From assembly GCA_963666575.2 (NCBI GenBank), contig CAXXYG010000018.1, positions 248,001 to 312,000 on the forward strand: a DNA stretch of 64,000 nt. Direction: 5' to 3'. Shown one piece after another: positions 8,890 through 17,193 of the stretch. The notes below the pieces were generated by a model, which was given only the letters and a program-made list of their open reading frames with translations, was not told where the DNA came from and searched no databases. Position 1 is the stretch's first letter, and each line of letters opens with the position of its first letter. The DNA comes from JABMQB01 sp963666575. GTDB taxonomy: Bacteria > Bacteroidota > Bacteroidia > Bacteroidales > Prolixibacteraceae. Made by a program: the position numbers and the translations under genes.

Positions 8890-10293
8890 CTATTTCGAAT
8901 AAAAAAAGTTTACGGTTATGTACATAATTAAAGCTGCTCCTATCCCAAAAATACTGGCATCTAAACCTAAAGGAAGATTAAATCCTACAATAATTAAAGT
9001 TAACGTAGTAACACCGCCGGTAATCATTGACAATAATGCCGCAAGTGAATTTGGTTTCTTTGAAAACAAAGCAGCTAAAACCGGTATAAACATACCCGAT
9101 ACCATAAATGAGTACGAATGCAACATTAATTCTAAAACACTTGTCATTTTTAGAGCAATCAGCAATGCCAGAATACCAATAACTAATGTCAGTAATTGTG
9201 AATACCGAAGTCCGTTTTTTGAATTATGCTTCTTTAAAACATCGGTTAATATATTTCCCGAAGCTGCCATTAAGCAACTATCAGCTGTTGACATTATTGC
9301 TGAGAAATAAGCAGAAAGTACAATGCCTAAAAAGCCAACAGGAAGTACTGTTCGAAGAAGAACAGGTAAACCCATTTCAGCATCCATGTTTGAAATATCG
9401 TAACCTATTAATTGACCGTTATCCAAGGCCACCCGGGCGAACATGCCTAAAATTACACCAATAAAGGCCATCAACGGATACTCAAACAAACCTGCAATGA
9501 ACCAACCTCTCTGTGCTGTTTTTGTGTCTTTGGCTGCATATATTCTTTGATACAAGGTCATTCCAATAAACCATATTGGAATAATGGTAAACATCCAGTT
9601 AACAATTTGTTGCCATGAAACTGCCGTCAGGCTTAAAAACGATGGTTCTAATGTTGATTTTATTGCTTCAATTCCCCCAATTTCAATATAAGCAAATGGA
9701 AGCCCTACAAAAACAAGGCCTACCATTAACACAATCCATTGTACGGTATCAGTGTAAATTACTGCTTTTAGTCCACCTATTACCGTATAAGCAACTGCAA
9801 CAACCCCCATTATCAATAAAGCTTGATTTAAGGATAAGGTGGCAAAGGTTGACGATGCCAACTTAGCCCCTGCGAGTAGTTGCGAACTTGTAAAACCAAT
9901 ATATCCAATTGCAGAAATCAGCCCGGCAAATAGAGCTACTCGTTTATCGAAAACATAGTCGAGATATTGCGGAAAAGAAAGGAATCCTTTTTTTCGAGCT
10001 AAATCAGCTACTTTAGGAATAAGGAGAACGCCACTTAACCAGGCTCCAAGTAAACCTGTAAAAAGCAACCAACTGCCCGACAATCCCATTGTAAAACCTA
10101 ATCCACCCAAACCTATAGAGAAGCCACCACCAACATCGGTAGCTACCACCGACAAACCAATATGCAGGCTGTTTAATTTTCTACCTCCTACATAATAATC
10201 ATCGGTGGAATTATTCTTTCGCATGAAGTAAAAACCTACCCCAAGCATGGATAAAAAATAAACGGTAAATATTAATATGTCAACAATGTGCAT
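8890..10293 (-). CDS. Sodium:solute symporter (SSS) family transporter
   Basis: 467 aa with about 12-13 membrane segments. Seen: DDYYVGGRKLNSLHIGLSVVATDVGGG, close to the SSS entry signature; GFTSSQLLAGAKLASSTF in the third core helix; AVIYTDTVQWIVLMVG, the typical helix with TD.vQ; and LSAYFSAIMSTADSCLMAASGN, the sodium-site helix with SA.MSTADS. Members carry proline, pantothenate, sugars, choline or other solutes with Na+. It begins 4 bp after the marC-like gene and is the last gene of the beta-lysine operon; uptake of a compatible solute or of lysine is a context-based guess. Confidence 0.9.
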   Translation of the reverse strand: MHIVDILIFTVYFLSMLGVGFYFMRKNNSTDDYYVGGRKLNSLHIGLSVVATDVGGGFSIGLGGLGFTMGLSGSWLLFTGLLGAWLSGVLLIPKVADLARKKGFLSFPQYLDYVFDKRVALFAGLISAIGYIGFTSSQLLAGAKLASSTFATLSLNQALLIMGVVAVAYTVIGGLKAVIYTDTVQWIVLMVGLVFVGLPFAYIEIGGIEAIKSTLEPSFLSLTAVSWQQIVNWMFTIIPIWFIGMTLYQRIYAAKDTKTAQRGWFIAGLFEYPLMAFIGVILGMFARVALDNGQLIGYDISNMDAEMGLPVLLRTVLPVGFLGIVLSAYFSAIMSTADSCLMAASGNILTDVLKKHNSKNGLRYSQLLTLVIGILALLIALKMTSVLELMLHSYSFMVSGMFIPVLAALFSKKPNSLAALLSMITGGVTTLTLIIVGFNLPLGLDASIFGIGAALIMYITVNFFYSK

Positions 10294-10297
10294 TACA

Positions 10298-10912
10298 TTA
10301 AAATTTATGATTTATCCAATAAATTACTCCTGACATAATAAGCTCAATGGATACTGTACCAAGAAGTAATGCTATTACCCTACCCGCAATATCGATATAC
10401 TGCTCAATCAATTCTTCTTTTTTACCATGTATTCTATCGTGCAGATATTTTAATAACATGATGATTGAAACACAAATTATAACTGTTATAGCAATTGCTA
10501 AAAGGGCATTAGCCTTATCCAATCGTTCACCAATAATAACACTATAGCTTATGGTCCCGGGGCCAATAAAAATTGGCATTGCAATTGCGCCGGCAATGTG
10601 TTTTGATTCTCCCCTTAAGGCTTCAATACTAGCACTACCTTTAAAAACAAATTGAATACCTGTTAGCAGAAAAACAATTCCGCCAAATATTTGGAAGGAC
10701 GCAAAACTTGCATTAAAAACATTACTAAAAATAGCATCTCCCAATATTGCAAATAGTGAGAAAACAGTAAAACTAATAATGCCAGCGCGTATAAGTATTC
10801 GAGAAAACTCTTTAGCCGTTTTTTTCTTTACAATATCGATAAGGTAAACAATTATTAAAAACGGATTTAGTAGTACCAAAAGAAGAATTACCGAACGAAT
10901 AATATCATTCAT
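10298..10912 (-). CDS. MarC-family integral membrane protein
   Basis: 204 aa, six predicted membrane helices. Seen: LLVLLNPFLIIVYLI (MarC first helix with the NP motif), FQIFGGIVFLLTGIQF, IAGAIAMPIFIGPGTISYSVI (the conserved P...GPG loop) and a last helix GRVIALLLGTVSIELIMSGV. The family's function remains unclear; the once proposed link to multiple antibiotic resistance was withdrawn for E. coli MarC. It lies between a small winged-helix gene (16 bp upstream) and the SSS transporter (4 bp downstream), so it is co-transcribed with ablA-ablB. Confidence 0.9.
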   Translation of the reverse strand: MNDIIRSVILLLVLLNPFLIIVYLIDIVKKKTAKEFSRILIRAGIISFTVFSLFAILGDAIFSNVFNASFASFQIFGGIVFLLTGIQFVFKGSASIEALRGESKHIAGAIAMPIFIGPGTISYSVIIGERLDKANALLAIAITVIICVSIIMLLKYLHDRIHGKKEELIEQYIDIAGRVIALLLGTVSIELIMSGVIYWINHKF

Positions 10913-10928
10913 AAATAGTTAGTTTCAC

Positions 10929-11168
10929 TTATTTCAAACTAACATTAATTTCGTAGAACGATGACCTGCCCACATTTTTTATGTACCCTTTATTTTTAAG
11001 AGATCGGATAATCTCAGCACCTTTTGTTTGTGCTATTTTTAACTCTTTAAAGATATTTCCATATAAACAACTGTCCATTTTTTCTAACAATAAAAGAACT
11101 TCTTGTTCTTCTGGAATAATATCTTTTATTTCTATTTTTTTATAATCTTCTGTCATACATTTAAGCAT
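10929..11168 (-). CDS. Small winged-helix-like protein
   Basis: 79 aa. No named family recognised. Seen: helices EEQEVLLLLEKM, GNIFKELKIAQTKGAEIIRSLKNKGYI and a closing beta pair NVGRSSFYEINVSLK, which together have the shape of a winged helix-turn-helix (recognition helix near GAEIIRSLKNKG). Its ATG overlaps the stop codon of the Cys-rich gene, suggesting translational coupling; a second Met (11156) is an alternative. Being internal to the ablA-ablB operon, it may be an operon-specific regulator, but DNA binding is only inferred. Confidence 0.6.
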   Translation of the reverse strand: MLKCMTEDYKKIEIKDIIPEEQEVLLLLEKMDSCLYGNIFKELKIAQTKGAEIIRSLKNKGYIKNVGRSSFYEINVSLK

Positions 11169-11325
11169 TTATTTGATTTTCTAAATACTGGTTGCAGTTT
11201 TTCCACCCTTTAATACCTCTATTGCAAAAAACATTTTTGTAGAGAGCTAAAGGAGCACCATTTGTTTCTTTTTTTCCAAGATATATTTGACATGTTTTGA
11301 TATATTGACACAAGTTTGCTGACAT
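11161..11325 (-). CDS. Small Cys-rich protein linked to ablAB
   Basis: 54 aa from the ATG at 11325, one base after the in-frame (frameshift-corrected) ablB stop. Seen: four Cys in the pattern C-x2-Y-x2-C ... F-C-x4-K-G-W-x2-C-x-Q-Y, with the neighbouring aromatic residues of small metal-binding knots. I cannot name a family. The spacing of the four Cys suggests a Zn or Fe-S site. It is tightly packed in the operon (ablB stop, then ATG; its stop overlaps the next ATG), so a role with lysine aminomutase, itself an Fe-S radical enzyme, is possible but unproven. Confidence 0.6.
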   Translation of the reverse strand: MSANLCQYIKTCQIYLGKKETNGAPLALYKNVFCNRGIKGWKNCNQYLENQINA

Positions 11326-11326
11326 A

Positions 11327-12158
11327 TTATATTTGTTTATAATAAACATTCATGCTTTCAATTTGACCCGAAATATTGGTGTTTTTAATGAGAGTTCCTG
11401 AATATTTATAGTTTGAACGTAAAAATGTAAGATTCATTGCAATAGAATTTAACCTTGCAATTGTATAAAGGGTTTTCATTCCTTGATTTTTCATTTCAAT
11501 TTCCATGGCATTTAAAAGTATTGTTGCAATGCTGTTTCCTGCATGAGCAGGGAGGGTGGCAAAAATCGGTCATTTCAGCATTTTCTCCCTTAAAATCCAT
11601 TTCAGATGAAGCTAAAGCAACAAGCACCCCATCTTTTTCTGCCCCAAAATATTGAATATTGTCATTCATCGTTTTCCTTATATACTTTTGTTCATATATG
11701 GGAAAGGGGTAGCTTTCAAAAACTTCACTGTATATTGTAGTAATGCTTTCAACATCTGAATCAATAAGCCTTCTAATTATATAGCCAGATGTAGGTATTT
11801 TCTTAATTTTGGGCTTGTTTAATAAAAGCTTGCTTAAATCGGTAAGCTGTTTCCCCTCTACATTTAATAACCTATCTGTAGTTAAAAACTTAGACACGAA
11901 AAATACATCTTCCTTATTTTTATAAAACTTAGGGATGTATGCCTCTAACACATAACCATCGCTAAAAAACAGAGGCGCAATATCTTTTGAAACCTTACAA
12001 AATAATTTTGAGTATTTTTTTTTATTGGCAAGGGTTGAAAGTTTATTGAGAATATCACCTACATCCCGCTCATCCAGTTTCATTAGGTAAATTCGGTCAT
12101 TAAGCTTTCCATGTTGTATTATCGAACCTTTCCCAATAACTTCTACGACATCATGCAT
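11327..12158 (-). pseudogene. ablB: Putative beta-lysine N-acetyltransferase, single-base frameshift
   Basis: The gene starts at 12158 (ATG overlapping the ablA stop, with AGGAGGG just upstream) and reads as a GNAT protein up to AEMTDF. There the frame breaks at a run of five T on the coding strand (plus-strand A run 11561-11565). Removing one T gives DFATLPAHAGNSIA, the expected acetyl-CoA loop, and the frame continues through LKNTNISG..-type residues to NVYYKQI and a stop at 11327, about 277 aa in total, normal for AblB. As given, the product would lack the acetyl-CoA core and end at 11496. AblB acetylates beta-lysine to N-epsilon-acetyl-beta-lysine, a compatible solute. The break may be a sequencing error, since every downstream residue is preserved. 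Confidence 0.85.
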
Positions 12159-13464
12159 TATCGTCCCTCCTCTGAAGCCTTTCATTATCCTCGGGTATTA
12201 ATGAGATGGTATCGCAAGAATCAGATAGAAGCTTTTCGATTCCTATAGCCTCTGATTCATCAATATCATTCAGGTTCAAATCCATGTTGCAATTATCACA
12301 ATCGCGGTCACACATTTTAGGTTCATAGCTATCTGGTTCTTTGTATGTTGTGATAATCCCTTCGTAATTTCGCAATACAACTTTATTTGTTGACCATGAA
12401 ATGATATAATTCGGCATAACGGGTATTTTACCTCCACCGCCGGGTGCATCGATAACATAGGTTGGACGGGCAAAACCACTGGTGTGGCCAATAAGGCTTT
12501 CCATTATCTCAATTCCTTTTCCTACGGGTGTTCTGAAATGAGACAATCCTTCAGATAAATCACACTGGTACAAATAATAGGGACGCACCCTATTTTGAAC
12601 TAGTTTGTGTAGCAACGATTTCATGATTCTTGGACAATCGTTCACATCAGCCAAAAGAACCGACTGATTACCTAGCGGGAATCCACCATCTGCCAGCTTA
12701 GCTAAAGATTCTTTTGCTGAAGCAGTTATCTCATTGGGGTGGTTAAAATGTGTATTTATCCAAAGGGGTTGATATTTTTTAAGTATTGAAACCAGATTAT
12801 CTGTAATTCTATAAGGAAGTACTACAGGCATTCTCGTTCCTATACGAATTATTTCCACATGTGGTATTTGGCTGATTTCGGAAAGTAGCCAATCAATTTT
12901 ATCATCGGGAAGCATTAGCGGATCACCACCGGAAAGAAGTACATCCCTTACCTGTGGTGTATTTCTGATGTATTCTATTCCTGCCGTTAACTGATCTTTA
13001 GAGGGAACAAAATCTATATCTCCTACTTTTCGCTTTCGTGTGCAAAAACGGCAATACATAGAACAAATATTACTCACATGAAATAATACTCTATCCGGGT
13101 AACGATGTGTAATCCCTTCTACCGGACTATCCTTATCTTCCGATAGAGGGTCAGCATGTTCTGATTCTAGGGTTGTAAGTTCTTCTATCCCACCAAAGGC
13201 TTGCTTAAAAACAGGATCATTCCTAAAATTTGATTTATCTATTACAGACAGGTAATATGGCGTAATAGACAATGGAAACTTCTCAAAGGTCTTCCGCAGA
13301 TCTATTTTTTCTTTTTCCTCAAATTTTATTCCTGTTAAATATTCAAATTTCTCCAGCGATCTAATTGAGTGCCTTATCTGCCATCTCCAGTCTCTCCAAT
13401 TCGATAATTTTGGTTTTTCATCAATCTTCCCTGCAATCTCTTTTTGCGCATTGTTGTAAATCAT
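12151..13464 (-). CDS. ablA: L-lysine 2,3-aminomutase
   Basis: 437 aa from the ATG at 13464. Seen: the radical SAM cluster C134-x3-C138-x2-C141 within CSMYCRFCTRKRKVG; the GGDPL motif (VLLSGGDPLMLPDD) that binds SAM; PLG..SVLLADVND..-type PLP region; PYYLYQCDLSEGLSHFR; DAPGGGGKIPVMPNY; and a C-terminal Cys cluster (CDRDCDNCNMDL) as in KamA where these residues bind Zn. The PLP lysine lies in the DAPGGGGK region. It converts L-alpha-lysine to L-beta-lysine. The next gene is ablB, overlapping by 8 bases, so the pathway is osmoprotectant synthesis rather than lysine fermentation; no kamDE or other fermentation genes are present. Confidence 0.95.
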   Translation of the reverse strand: MIYNNAQKEIAGKIDEKPKLSNWRDWRWQIRHSIRSLEKFEYLTGIKFEEKEKIDLRKTFEKFPLSITPYYLSVIDKSNFRNDPVFKQAFGGIEELTTLESEHADPLSEDKDSPVEGITHRYPDRVLFHVSNICSMYCRFCTRKRKVGDIDFVPSKDQLTAGIEYIRNTPQVRDVLLSGGDPLMLPDDKIDWLLSEISQIPHVEIIRIGTRMPVVLPYRITDNLVSILKKYQPLWINTHFNHPNEITASAKESLAKLADGGFPLGNQSVLLADVNDCPRIMKSLLHKLVQNRVRPYYLYQCDLSEGLSHFRTPVGKGIEIMESLIGHTSGFARPTYVIDAPGGGGKIPVMPNYIISWSTNKVVLRNYEGIITTYKEPDSYEPKMCDRDCDNCNMDLNLNDIDESEAIGIEKLLSDSCDTISLIPEDNERLQRRDDNA

Positions 13465-13477
13465 AAAACCTTGTTTA

Positions 13478-13498
13478 GTTTCTATGCGAACAAAATTA
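13478..13498 (-). promoter_or_regulatory. ablA promoter -7 box and candidate MarR operator
   Basis: On the minus strand TAATTTTG (13498-13491) fits the Bacteroidota -7 consensus TAnnTTTG. Immediately downstream, plus-strand GTTTCTATGCGAACA (13478-13492) shares 13 of 15 bases with GTTTCTATGAAAACA upstream of the marR gene (minus strand, 14121-14107). The motif has GTTT...AAAC symmetry. Shared regulator binding is inferred. Confidence 0.45.
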
Positions 13499-13573
13499 CA
13501 AAAATGATGTGACAATGTTTGTTTTATTCCATTTTAATAAGAATGAATTAATACTGACTGCTTAGGACTGGAG

Positions 13574-14077
13574 TTACTCTGAAATCATTTCTTCTTTGTC
13601 AATCTCCTCTATATCAATATCAATAGTAATAAGCGGCGATGCTTCAACTTGTCCAATATCCAATAACCTGACAAGCGTTTCCAAACTCTCTTCAACTTTA
13701 TTAAGTTCGGATTGTTCGAGTTTTTGAAGTTTTTCCGATAATTGTTCGTGTAGAAGTGAAGGAATGGTTTTTAACAGTTTATCTCCTGCAGAAGTTAAAG
13801 CAATATTAACAACTCTTTTATCGCCTGATTTAGGTAATCGAGCCAAAAGCCCTTTTTTCTCCAAACGATTAATAATGCCACTAACTGTACTTGAATTTAA
13901 GTTTATGAATTCTCGAATTTCGCCTTGGGTAGCTTGATAATTAGGAGATTCGCGTAAAAAATTCAAACATAAAACCTGAGGTATAGTAACCCCATACTCT
14001 TTTTGAACCTTTTTTGACTCTATATCTACAGAGCGAACAATCTTTCTTATTTTAATTAATATCTCTGTTGTATCCAT
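13574..14077 (-). CDS. MarR-family transcriptional regulator
   Basis: 167 aa from the ATG at 14077; the frame is open 41 codons further up, but those residues do not look like protein of this family. Seen: a dimerisation helix at the N-terminus, YGVTIPQVLCLNFL, then the winged helix GEIREFINLNSSTVSGIINRLEKKGLLAR and the wing GDKRVVNIALTSAG. The C-terminal 25 residues are unusually acidic (IDIDIEEIDKEEM), beyond the normal MarR fold. It lies 110 bp upstream of ablA on the same strand, and a shared motif near both starts suggests it controls itself and the abl operon, presumably in response to osmotic or related stress. Confidence 0.88.
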   Translation of the reverse strand: MDTTEILIKIRKIVRSVDIESKKVQKEYGVTIPQVLCLNFLRESPNYQATQGEIREFINLNSSTVSGIINRLEKKGLLARLPKSGDKRVVNIALTSAGDKLLKTIPSLLHEQLSEKLQKLEQSELNKVEESLETLVRLLDIGQVEASPLITIDIDIEEIDKEEMISE

Positions 14078-14104
14078 TGTAAAAACATTTAAGGCGAAAA
14101 TACA

Positions 14105-14121
14105 AATGTTTTCATAGAAAC
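14105..14121 (-). promoter_or_regulatory. Candidate autoregulatory operator of the MarR gene
   Basis: Minus-strand GTTTCTATGAAAACATT, 28 bp upstream of the start codon, with GTTT/AAAC symmetry. A near copy is present in the ablA promoter (13478-13492). Confidence 0.4.
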
Positions 14122-14402
14122 GATATTGATTTAATGGTGCGTGGGCAAAAAACAACTCTTTTACAAACTTATTTTTGTTGGTTGCCTTGTAGATTCGCAA
14201 TTGAAAATCACAAACTCCTTTTAATATTCATGATTTTTGTGAGTAAATGTGCTGTTTGCAGGTTGTGTTTCTTTTTTATTGTGCAGAGTGAAGAGAAAAA
14301 ATCAATCACTTGGGCGCCACCGGATTTTATCCTTCGAAAATTAGAGATGATATAATGAACTAGTAGTTAGTAACAGGTCAAAAGTAGTAAGTCGTACGCT
14401 GA
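14122..14402. other. Intergenic region upstream of marR, no gene seen
   Basis: About 280 bp. It should contain the rest of the marR promoter. Near 14358-14400 are short words such as TAGTAGTTAGTAACAGGTC that precede the 28-bp repeat and resemble the sequence before repeat copy A. No protein-like frame. Confidence 0.4.
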
Positions 14403-14430
14403 CCTTACCTAAATAGAGCTAACCGGTTTT
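14403..14430. repeat. 28-bp dispersed intergenic repeat, copy B
   Basis: 24 of 28 bases match the copy at 4987-5014. It lies 29 bp beyond the 3' end of PQQ paralogue 2, same orientation relative to the minus-strand gene as the other two copies. Confidence 0.65.
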
Positions 14431-14458
14431 TCAATCCATCATTCAGTAATTCTGTCAT

Positions 14459-15700
14459 TCAGTTTTTCGATGATTTGCTCCCTGTCTGTTTTATATCGTA
14501 TGCCATTAAAAATTTCCCGTGCCTCACAAATAAAAGTCCATTTGCAATTGACATGTGTGCCAGGTTGGCTCCTTCACCTAAAGGAACTTTAAAAAAACCT
14601 ACAATTTTAATGCTATCCTCAGTAGGTTTCAGAAGGCTTACACGTCCGCGTTTATCTTCGTAACTATAAATCATGCCATCGGCAGCCAAAAGGTTGGCTC
14701 CTCTGATTCCTTTATTAAAAGCCACTTGTTTTCCTGTTTCCCAATCCAAACTAAAAATACCTGAGGTTGTCTCATATGTTGCAAAAATCTGGTCGTTAAC
14801 CTTTACTGCACCACCCCAAACATTTAATGAAAGGGTATCCTGCCACAATGAATTAAAACTGCTAAAACTGGTATCAATATCCAGTAGCATACAATGCGGG
14901 AAATAGACCTGATTTTTATTGGGAAGAGGGACAAAACCTTCGGTATATACTTTTTTCTGATACACAATGTCGCCAGTGTAAAAATCAACAGCCAGTACAT
15001 TTTCTTTGGTTCGGGTAACAATCAGTTTTTTGTTTTTATTCTGAACCAAAACTGGTGAAACATATGAATTTCTGTCACTGATGGTCTTTGATACCCATAT
15101 TGTTTCACCTGAAGTTCTGTTTAGTGCCACAACTGTTGTATTATTTCCACCTGGAGTAACAATAACTTTACCGTCAACTACCAATGGCGATTCGCAAAAC
15201 AAATCTTCAATAAAATAATCGCTACTTTGTCCTCCAAATTTATGGGGAAGATTAACTTTCCATTCAAGGGCTCCGGTTTTAGCATCCACACAACATACAT
15301 CGCCAGGGATAGTAATGGTATATAATTTACCATTGTAGAAGGTGGGTGTACTGCTTTCGCCCCAATTAAATTTATTATTTGAAATCCCAATATTTTCCTG
15401 CCATATCAGTTTTCCGTTTAAGTCAAAAGCAGTAATAATTGCAGAGGAATCCCTCCTACCAGAAACATAAATAATTTTGTCGTGAATAATAGCTGATGAA
15501 AAACCATCCCCAATTGTATCGGAAGACCAGACTAATTCAGGCCCTTCGGTTGGCCAGGTTTTTAATAGGTTTATTTCATTACTAAACCCATCGCGGTTAG
15601 GCCCCCGAAATTGCGGCCACTGTGCATTTATATTCAAACAAATAAAAAAAAAAGCTACAATGGAAGCTATTTTTGCATAATTAATTTGTGTGTTTTTCAT
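14459..15700 (-). CDS. PQQ-like beta-propeller protein (paralogue 2)
   Basis: 413 aa. The N-terminus (KIASIVAFFFICLNINAQ) is a Sec signal peptide ending in NAQ, with no lipobox Cys, unlike its two paralogues. The mature protein begins WPQFRGPNRDG and has PQQ-like blades (GKLIWQENIG, GALEWKVNLP, GETIWVSKTI, GDIVYQKKVY). It closely matches paralogue 3 (18186-19445) at the C-terminus, from IRGANLLAADGMIYSYED to AHMSIANGLLFVRHGK. It is the last gene of a probable five-gene operon (18186, 17194, 16569, 15738, 14459; gaps 19-65 bp). Structural or binding role likely; no catalytic residues can be assigned. Confidence 0.85.
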   Translation of the reverse strand: MKNTQINYAKIASIVAFFFICLNINAQWPQFRGPNRDGFSNEINLLKTWPTEGPELVWSSDTIGDGFSSAIIHDKIIYVSGRRDSSAIITAFDLNGKLIWQENIGISNNKFNWGESSTPTFYNGKLYTITIPGDVCCVDAKTGALEWKVNLPHKFGGQSSDYFIEDLFCESPLVVDGKVIVTPGGNNTTVVALNRTSGETIWVSKTISDRNSYVSPVLVQNKNKKLIVTRTKENVLAVDFYTGDIVYQKKVYTEGFVPLPNKNQVYFPHCMLLDIDTSFSSFNSLWQDTLSLNVWGGAVKVNDQIFATYETTSGIFSLDWETGKQVAFNKGIRGANLLAADGMIYSYEDKRGRVSLLKPTEDSIKIVGFFKVPLGEGANLAHMSIANGLLFVRHGKFLMAYDIKQTGSKSSKN

Positions 15701-15737
15701 TTCATTTATCTTAGTTCAATTATATTCCTTCTGTTAT

Positions 15738-16529
15738 TTAAAACTGCGTGTAATTTGCTCCACCCGCAATCAATGCACCAGCCTCACTACCATAGCCATG
15801 TTTTGCCCCATAATAAAGTGCATTTCTATTATATTTATTTAATGCATAAATATCAGCGTTGTATTTAATCAGGAGTTTTGTTAAATCAGCATAGCCCTTC
15901 AAAGCTGCAAGGTGTAATTCTGCATTACTATATACATCTTTCATATTGATTTTTGCCCCATTTTCGATAAACAACCCAGCCATTTTTTCGTTTTGATTAT
16001 TATTAATGGCTAGCTGTATTACAGTGCCGCGATAAGCTCCCGTTTCAATAATGCTTTTGTAATTATCGAATGTATTAATATGGGCACCATTTATAAGTAG
16101 TAGCTTGATTACTCTAAGTTCACTGGTCAAGTGAAGAGGCGTAAGGACATTATATCCCAACCAATCAACATCACCACCTTTGTCAATTAGACGTTGAATG
16201 AGAGTCAAATCCTGATCCCGCCCACTGCAGGCATGGCTTAAGGAAGAAAATCGATAATAGTCATTGTCATGGTTGCCAGCTGCTTTGTCGATAAGAAACA
16301 TTGCGATAGCCACCTGCCTTGCATCACATGCCCAAAGAAGTGGGGTATAACCCATACCTGTTTCTTTCGACTCCAATAATATTGGATCAGCTTTGAAGAA
16401 TGTCTGAACTTTATTGAAACCTCCAGTAATAATAGCCTCGTGTATTTCCCCTGCCTGCAAACTAACAGTAGTAACCACAATTGGTAAAATAATAATAGTA
16501 ATAAACTTTGTTAATCTATTCATTTGCAA
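15738..16529 (-). CDS. Exported ankyrin-repeat protein
   Basis: 263 aa. N-terminal signal peptide (FITIIILPIVVTTVSLQAG). About five to six ankyrin repeats follow, with recognisable GYTPLLWACDARQVAIAMFLID, NVLTPLHLTSELRVIKLLLING, and NAELHLAALKGYADLTKLLIKYNADI. Ankyrin repeats bind proteins; the partner is unknown, though bacterial periplasmic ankyrin proteins are sometimes linked to oxidative stress. It lies 37 bp upstream of PQQ paralogue 2 and 39 bp downstream of the methyltransferase gene, so it is very probably in the same transcript with the exported propeller proteins. Confidence 0.85.
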   Translation of the reverse strand: MQMNRLTKFITIIILPIVVTTVSLQAGEIHEAIITGGFNKVQTFFKADPILLESKETGMGYTPLLWACDARQVAIAMFLIDKAAGNHDNDYYRFSSLSHACSGRDQDLTLIQRLIDKGGDVDWLGYNVLTPLHLTSELRVIKLLLINGAHINTFDNYKSIIETGAYRGTVIQLAINNNQNEKMAGLFIENGAKINMKDVYSNAELHLAALKGYADLTKLLIKYNADIYALNKYNRNALYYGAKHGYGSEAGALIAGGANYTQF

Positions 16530-16568
16530 TTTTCTAAGTTTATTCTTCCTATTTCTTAAAAACTTCCG

Positions 16569-17174
16569 CTATTTTTCAATTTTGAAGATGTATATATTAT
16601 CGTGTGGAAGGAAATCCTCGATTCTATCAAGTTTAAAGTCTGTTTCACCCACCGTTTTTAGTACCTGGGGTTTAGTCAAAAAAGGAGGATTATGCCCTCT
16701 ACCTGTGTTAGTTCTCCTCTCGATAATAACAAGCAAACCACCTGGTTTAATGTATGATTGAAGATTTTTAAGAAACTTAATTGGCCGTTCGATTTCATGT
16801 AGTACATACACCATAACGGCCATGTCGAGGTTTTTTTCGGGAAAAAGTGGATCCTCCACCTCGCCCACAACAGTTTTAATGTTTCCAAGTCCTTCCTTAT
16901 CAGCACGATTCCTGATTGAATTAAGTCCGTAGGATGAGATATCATTTGCAAAAACAACTCCATCGGCACCAACACGATGGGCAAGTGGAAAGGTAAAATA
17001 ACCGCGGCCTGCACCTGCTTCACCGATCCTCATTCCAGGTTTTATCCCAATCGAATCCATTATTTTTTGGGGAGGCTGCCATGTTTCACGATCAATCTGT
17101 CCCCAAATTATAAACGGATAAAGAATAAGCAGGAGAAGAATAAGTATATAATTAAAAACCTTGCGTGTCATCAT
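16569..17174 (-). CDS. Class I SAM-dependent methyltransferase with N-terminal signal/anchor
   Basis: 201 aa. Residues 5-25 (KVFNYILILLLLILYPFIIWG) form a hydrophobic segment ending in WGQ, like a Sec signal or membrane anchor. The rest is a Rossmann methyltransferase: motif I IGEAGAGRGYFTFPLA, acidic loop FANDIS, post-motif GEVEDPLFPEKNLDMAVMVYVLHEI and GGLLVIIERR. Close in shape to UbiE/ArsM-like enzymes. SAM is cytoplasmic, so an exported methyltransferase would be strange; the segment may hold the enzyme at the inner face of the membrane, with the catalytic domain orientation unresolved. Middle gene of the PQQ-PD40-ankyrin operon. Substrate unknown. Confidence 0.8.
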   Translation of the reverse strand: MMTRKVFNYILILLLLILYPFIIWGQIDRETWQPPQKIMDSIGIKPGMRIGEAGAGRGYFTFPLAHRVGADGVVFANDISSYGLNSIRNRADKEGLGNIKTVVGEVEDPLFPEKNLDMAVMVYVLHEIERPIKFLKNLQSYIKPGGLLVIIERRTNTGRGHNPPFLTKPQVLKTVGETDFKLDRIEDFLPHDNIYIFKIEK

Positions 17175-17193
17175 TTAAATTTTTAAAATTATT

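Noticed and set aside
11161..11349. Longer start (11349) for the Cys-rich protein
   Set aside because: It would overlap the corrected ablB end; the ATG at 11325 follows the ablB stop by one base.
14459..15700. BamB outer-membrane assembly factor
   Set aside because: Same fold, but three copies with partner genes outside any bam context.
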